Positions 62,471-64,000 of a DNA stretch of 64,000 nucleotides are shown here, piece after piece. Each line of letters opens with the position of its first letter. The first letter of the stretch is position 1. Origin of the DNA: Phosphoribacter sp037046615 (GTDB lineage: Bacteria; Actinomycetota; Actinomycetes; Actinomycetales; Dermatophilaceae); contig JBAOHD010000015.1 in the NCBI GenBank assembly GCA_037046615.1, positions 62,001 through 126,000 on the forward strand. Reading direction: 5' to 3'. The translations under genes and the position numbers were made by a program. The notes under the pieces were generated by a model. It was not told the DNA's origin. It made no database searches and saw nothing but the letters and a program-made list of their open reading frames with translations.

Positions 62471-64000
62471 CGGCCGGCCCCCACAGCGACGACCGCGTCG
62501 CGGAGCACGCCGACCAGCGGCCAGGCGAGGGCGCCCGACACGGCGACGACCCCGAGCGCGGCCCACAACGGCACGAGCGGCCCCGTCGCAGAACCGTGGT
62601 CATCGCCGTCTTCGTGGACGCCCGGCTGACCGACGACGCGCGGCAGGCCGGTGCCGGCAGGCTGACCAGCGACGGCAGCCTCGTTGACACCACCAGCCGC
62701 GCCAGCGACCACGGTCGGTTGCCGATGACGCGTGAGCATCATCGCGAGGATGTGCCGCCCGAGCGCCGCGAACACGAGCAGGACGAGCGCGATCATCACA
62801 CCCACGACCCACCCGAGCCCGGCCTGCCACCCGGCGACGACGATCGCCACCTCACTGAAGAACAGTCCGAACGGTGGGAAGCCCAGCAGCGCGGCCGAGC
62901 CGACGAGATAGGGCACCGCGAGGCGCGGCGCTCGTCCGAGCAGCCCCGACACCTCGTCGATCTTCGAGGTGCCGAGCAGCGCGAGCATCCGCCCTGCCAC
63001 GACAAAGAGCGTGGCCTTGGCCAGGCCGTGTCCGAGCATGTGCAGCAGCACCGCTCCGGTCGCGAGCGGGCCGCCGATGGCGCCGCCGATGGCGACGATC
63101 CCCATGTGTTCGATGCTCGAATACGCCAGCATCCGCTTGTAGTCACGTTGCGTCAGCAGCAGCAGCGCCGCGACGAGGGGTGACAGCAGCCCGCCGACGA
63201 CGAGCAGCCACCGCATCATGCCTTCACCGAGCACGGCGTCGCTGATCGTGCGCACGCGCAGGATCCCGGCGAAGGCCACCGACAGGAGCACTCCGGACAT
63301 GAGGGCCGACACGGGGGCGGGTGCCTGAGAGTGGGCATCGGGCAGCCATGAGTGCATCGGCGCGAGACCGGCCTTGGTCGCGAATCCCAACGCCGCCAAG
63401 GCGACACCGATCCGGGTGAGGTCCGGATCGAGGGACGCGCCCATCGTCGTGAGCTCGACCCACGACAAAGTGGGGTGCCCCGCGACGGAGGTCGCGGCAT
63501 ACAGCAGGACGATGCCGAGCAACGCGATGGCGACTCCGACGGAGCCGAGCACGACGTACTTCCACGCGGCTTCGAGCGAGCGTTTGCCGCCGCCATAGCC
63601 GACGAGGAAGGCGGTCGTGATCGTCGTCGCCTCGATCGCGACCCACATGACCCCGAGGTTGTCGGCGACGAGCGCGAGGACCATCGCGGCGAGGAATCCG
63701 CACAGGAGCGTCGAAAACCACCCGTCCGCCGTCGCGGCCGACCGGATCCCTCCCCAGGTCGCCGTGAGCGCGACCGCCCCGACGACACAGACGAGGTATG
63801 CCGCGAACGAGTCCGCGCGCAGCAAGCCATCCAGCGCGGTCACCGCACCCGACGCCAGAGGCGACCCAGGCGACCCCGCAGTTGGGAGAGCAGCGGCAGC
63901 CCCCTGCACGAGGCCGATGCCGCCGGCGAGGACGATGACCGACGCGGCGACGGGGGTCCATCGGGTCCACGCGGCGCGTCGGAAAGGCACCGAGACCGCG
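62467..64000 (-). CDS. HyfF/NuoL-like proton-conducting membrane subunit (5' truncated)
   Basis: The frame is open to the window edge; a GTG at 63990 is not a natural start, because AVSVPFRRAAWTRWTP looks like a loop after a first helix. About 13 hydrophobic segments follow, with the Mrp/NuoL signatures GFATKAGLAPMHSWLPDAHSQA, LTQRDYKRMLAYSSIEHMG and HMLGHGLAKATLFVV. A Gly/Ala-rich low-complexity loop lies near the C-terminus. It partners the HycE-like subunit and probably continues into other subunit genes outside the window. Confidence 0.85.
   Translation of the reverse strand, partial: AVSVPFRRAAWTRWTPVAASVIVLAGGIGLVQGAAAALPTAGSPGSPLASGAVTALDGLLRADSFAAYLVCVVGAVALTATWGGIRSAATADGWFSTLLCGFLAAMVLALVADNLGVMWVAIEATTITTAFLVGYGGGKRSLEAAWKYVVLGSVGVAIALLGIVLLYAATSVAGHPTLSWVELTTMGASLDPDLTRIGVALAALGFATKAGLAPMHSWLPDAHSQAPAPVSALMSGVLLSVAFAGILRVRTISDAVLGEGMMRWLLVVGGLLSPLVAALLLLTQRDYKRMLAYSSIEHMGIVAIGGAIGGPLATGAVLLHMLGHGLAKATLFVVAGRMLALLGTSKIDEVSGLLGRAPRLAVPYLVGSAALLGFPPFGLFFSEVAIVVAGWQAGLGWVVGVMIALVLLVFAALGRHILAMMLTRHRQPTVVAGAAGGVNEAAVAGQPAGTGLPRVVGQPGVHEDGDDHGSATGPLVPLWAALGVVAVSGALAWPLVGVLRDAVVAVGAGR

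Noticed and set aside
61088..62629. 513-codon plus-strand open frame opposite the HycE-like gene
   Set aside because: Shadow of the real gene: no ribosome site and no domain.

Overview
The window is very GC-rich, densely coded DNA from an actinobacterium. The evidence is the third-position G/C bias, the many GTG starts, the ATGA/GTGA stop-start overlaps, and family content such as a DUF222/HNH endonuclease, DUF779, DUF427, DUF2461 and a HycE-like membrane complex. A Micrococcales, Intrasporangiaceae-like origin is my inference; no rRNA or marker gene is present to settle it. I saw no tRNA, rRNA, CRISPR array, transposase, integrase or phage gene.

Layout. 1-3459: a flavin/iron-sulfur electron-transfer operon (gene end, ApbE, ferric-reductase-like membrane protein, NuoF-like protein, 3Fe-4S ferredoxin). 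3500-11331: rocD, a DUF222/HNH protein, an aldose-1-epimerase-like gene, an ECF sigma factor carrying its own zinc finger, DUF2892, MOSC and SulP genes. 11591-17430: an SRPBCC protein, a lipoprotein transpeptidase, Ric with a membrane partner and a nearby operator-like dyad, a MalY/PatB lyase and a cupin. 17616-23673: App1 phosphatase, Fpg/Nei glycosylase, rhodanese, pyridoxal kinase, a serine hydrolase and a frameshifted ATPase. 23863-26645: small or secreted proteins with little homology, including a tandem pair of secreted peptidoglycan-binding proteins. 26952-33140: an unusual two-module histidine kinase with a LuxR regulator, then a potassium channel with a DUF6394 partner. 33245-38781: hotdog, TfoX, CoxG and esterase genes, then a NUDIX regulator, SPFH protein and NAD-kinase-like gene behind two matching operators. 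38909-44836: MFS, serine hydrolase, DUF427, NDH-2 and YdcF. 45238-51848: a 2,4-dienoyl-CoA reductase-like gene broken by twelve single-base insertions, a GAF regulator, two VOC proteins, an ExaC-type aldehyde dehydrogenase and DUF779. 51857-57882: a two-component system with matching direct-repeat operators at its own promoter and at a LolA-like/ABC operon. 58063-64000: a putative immunity protein, DUF6855, RelA/SpoT-domain protein, DUF2461, and the end of a HycE/HyfF-like complex that lacks nickel ligands.

Three cross-window signals stand out. The octamer CGGCATAC/GTATGCCG occurs about 109 times by eye, against roughly two or three expected from composition; it lies in both orientations and several reading frames. 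Two families of intergenic dyad repeats, one built on TCGCGATC and one on TCGATACC...GGTATCGA, recur between unrelated genes. Single-base frameshifts, mostly +1, cluster in a few genes, above all the dienoyl-CoA reductase and its neighbours.
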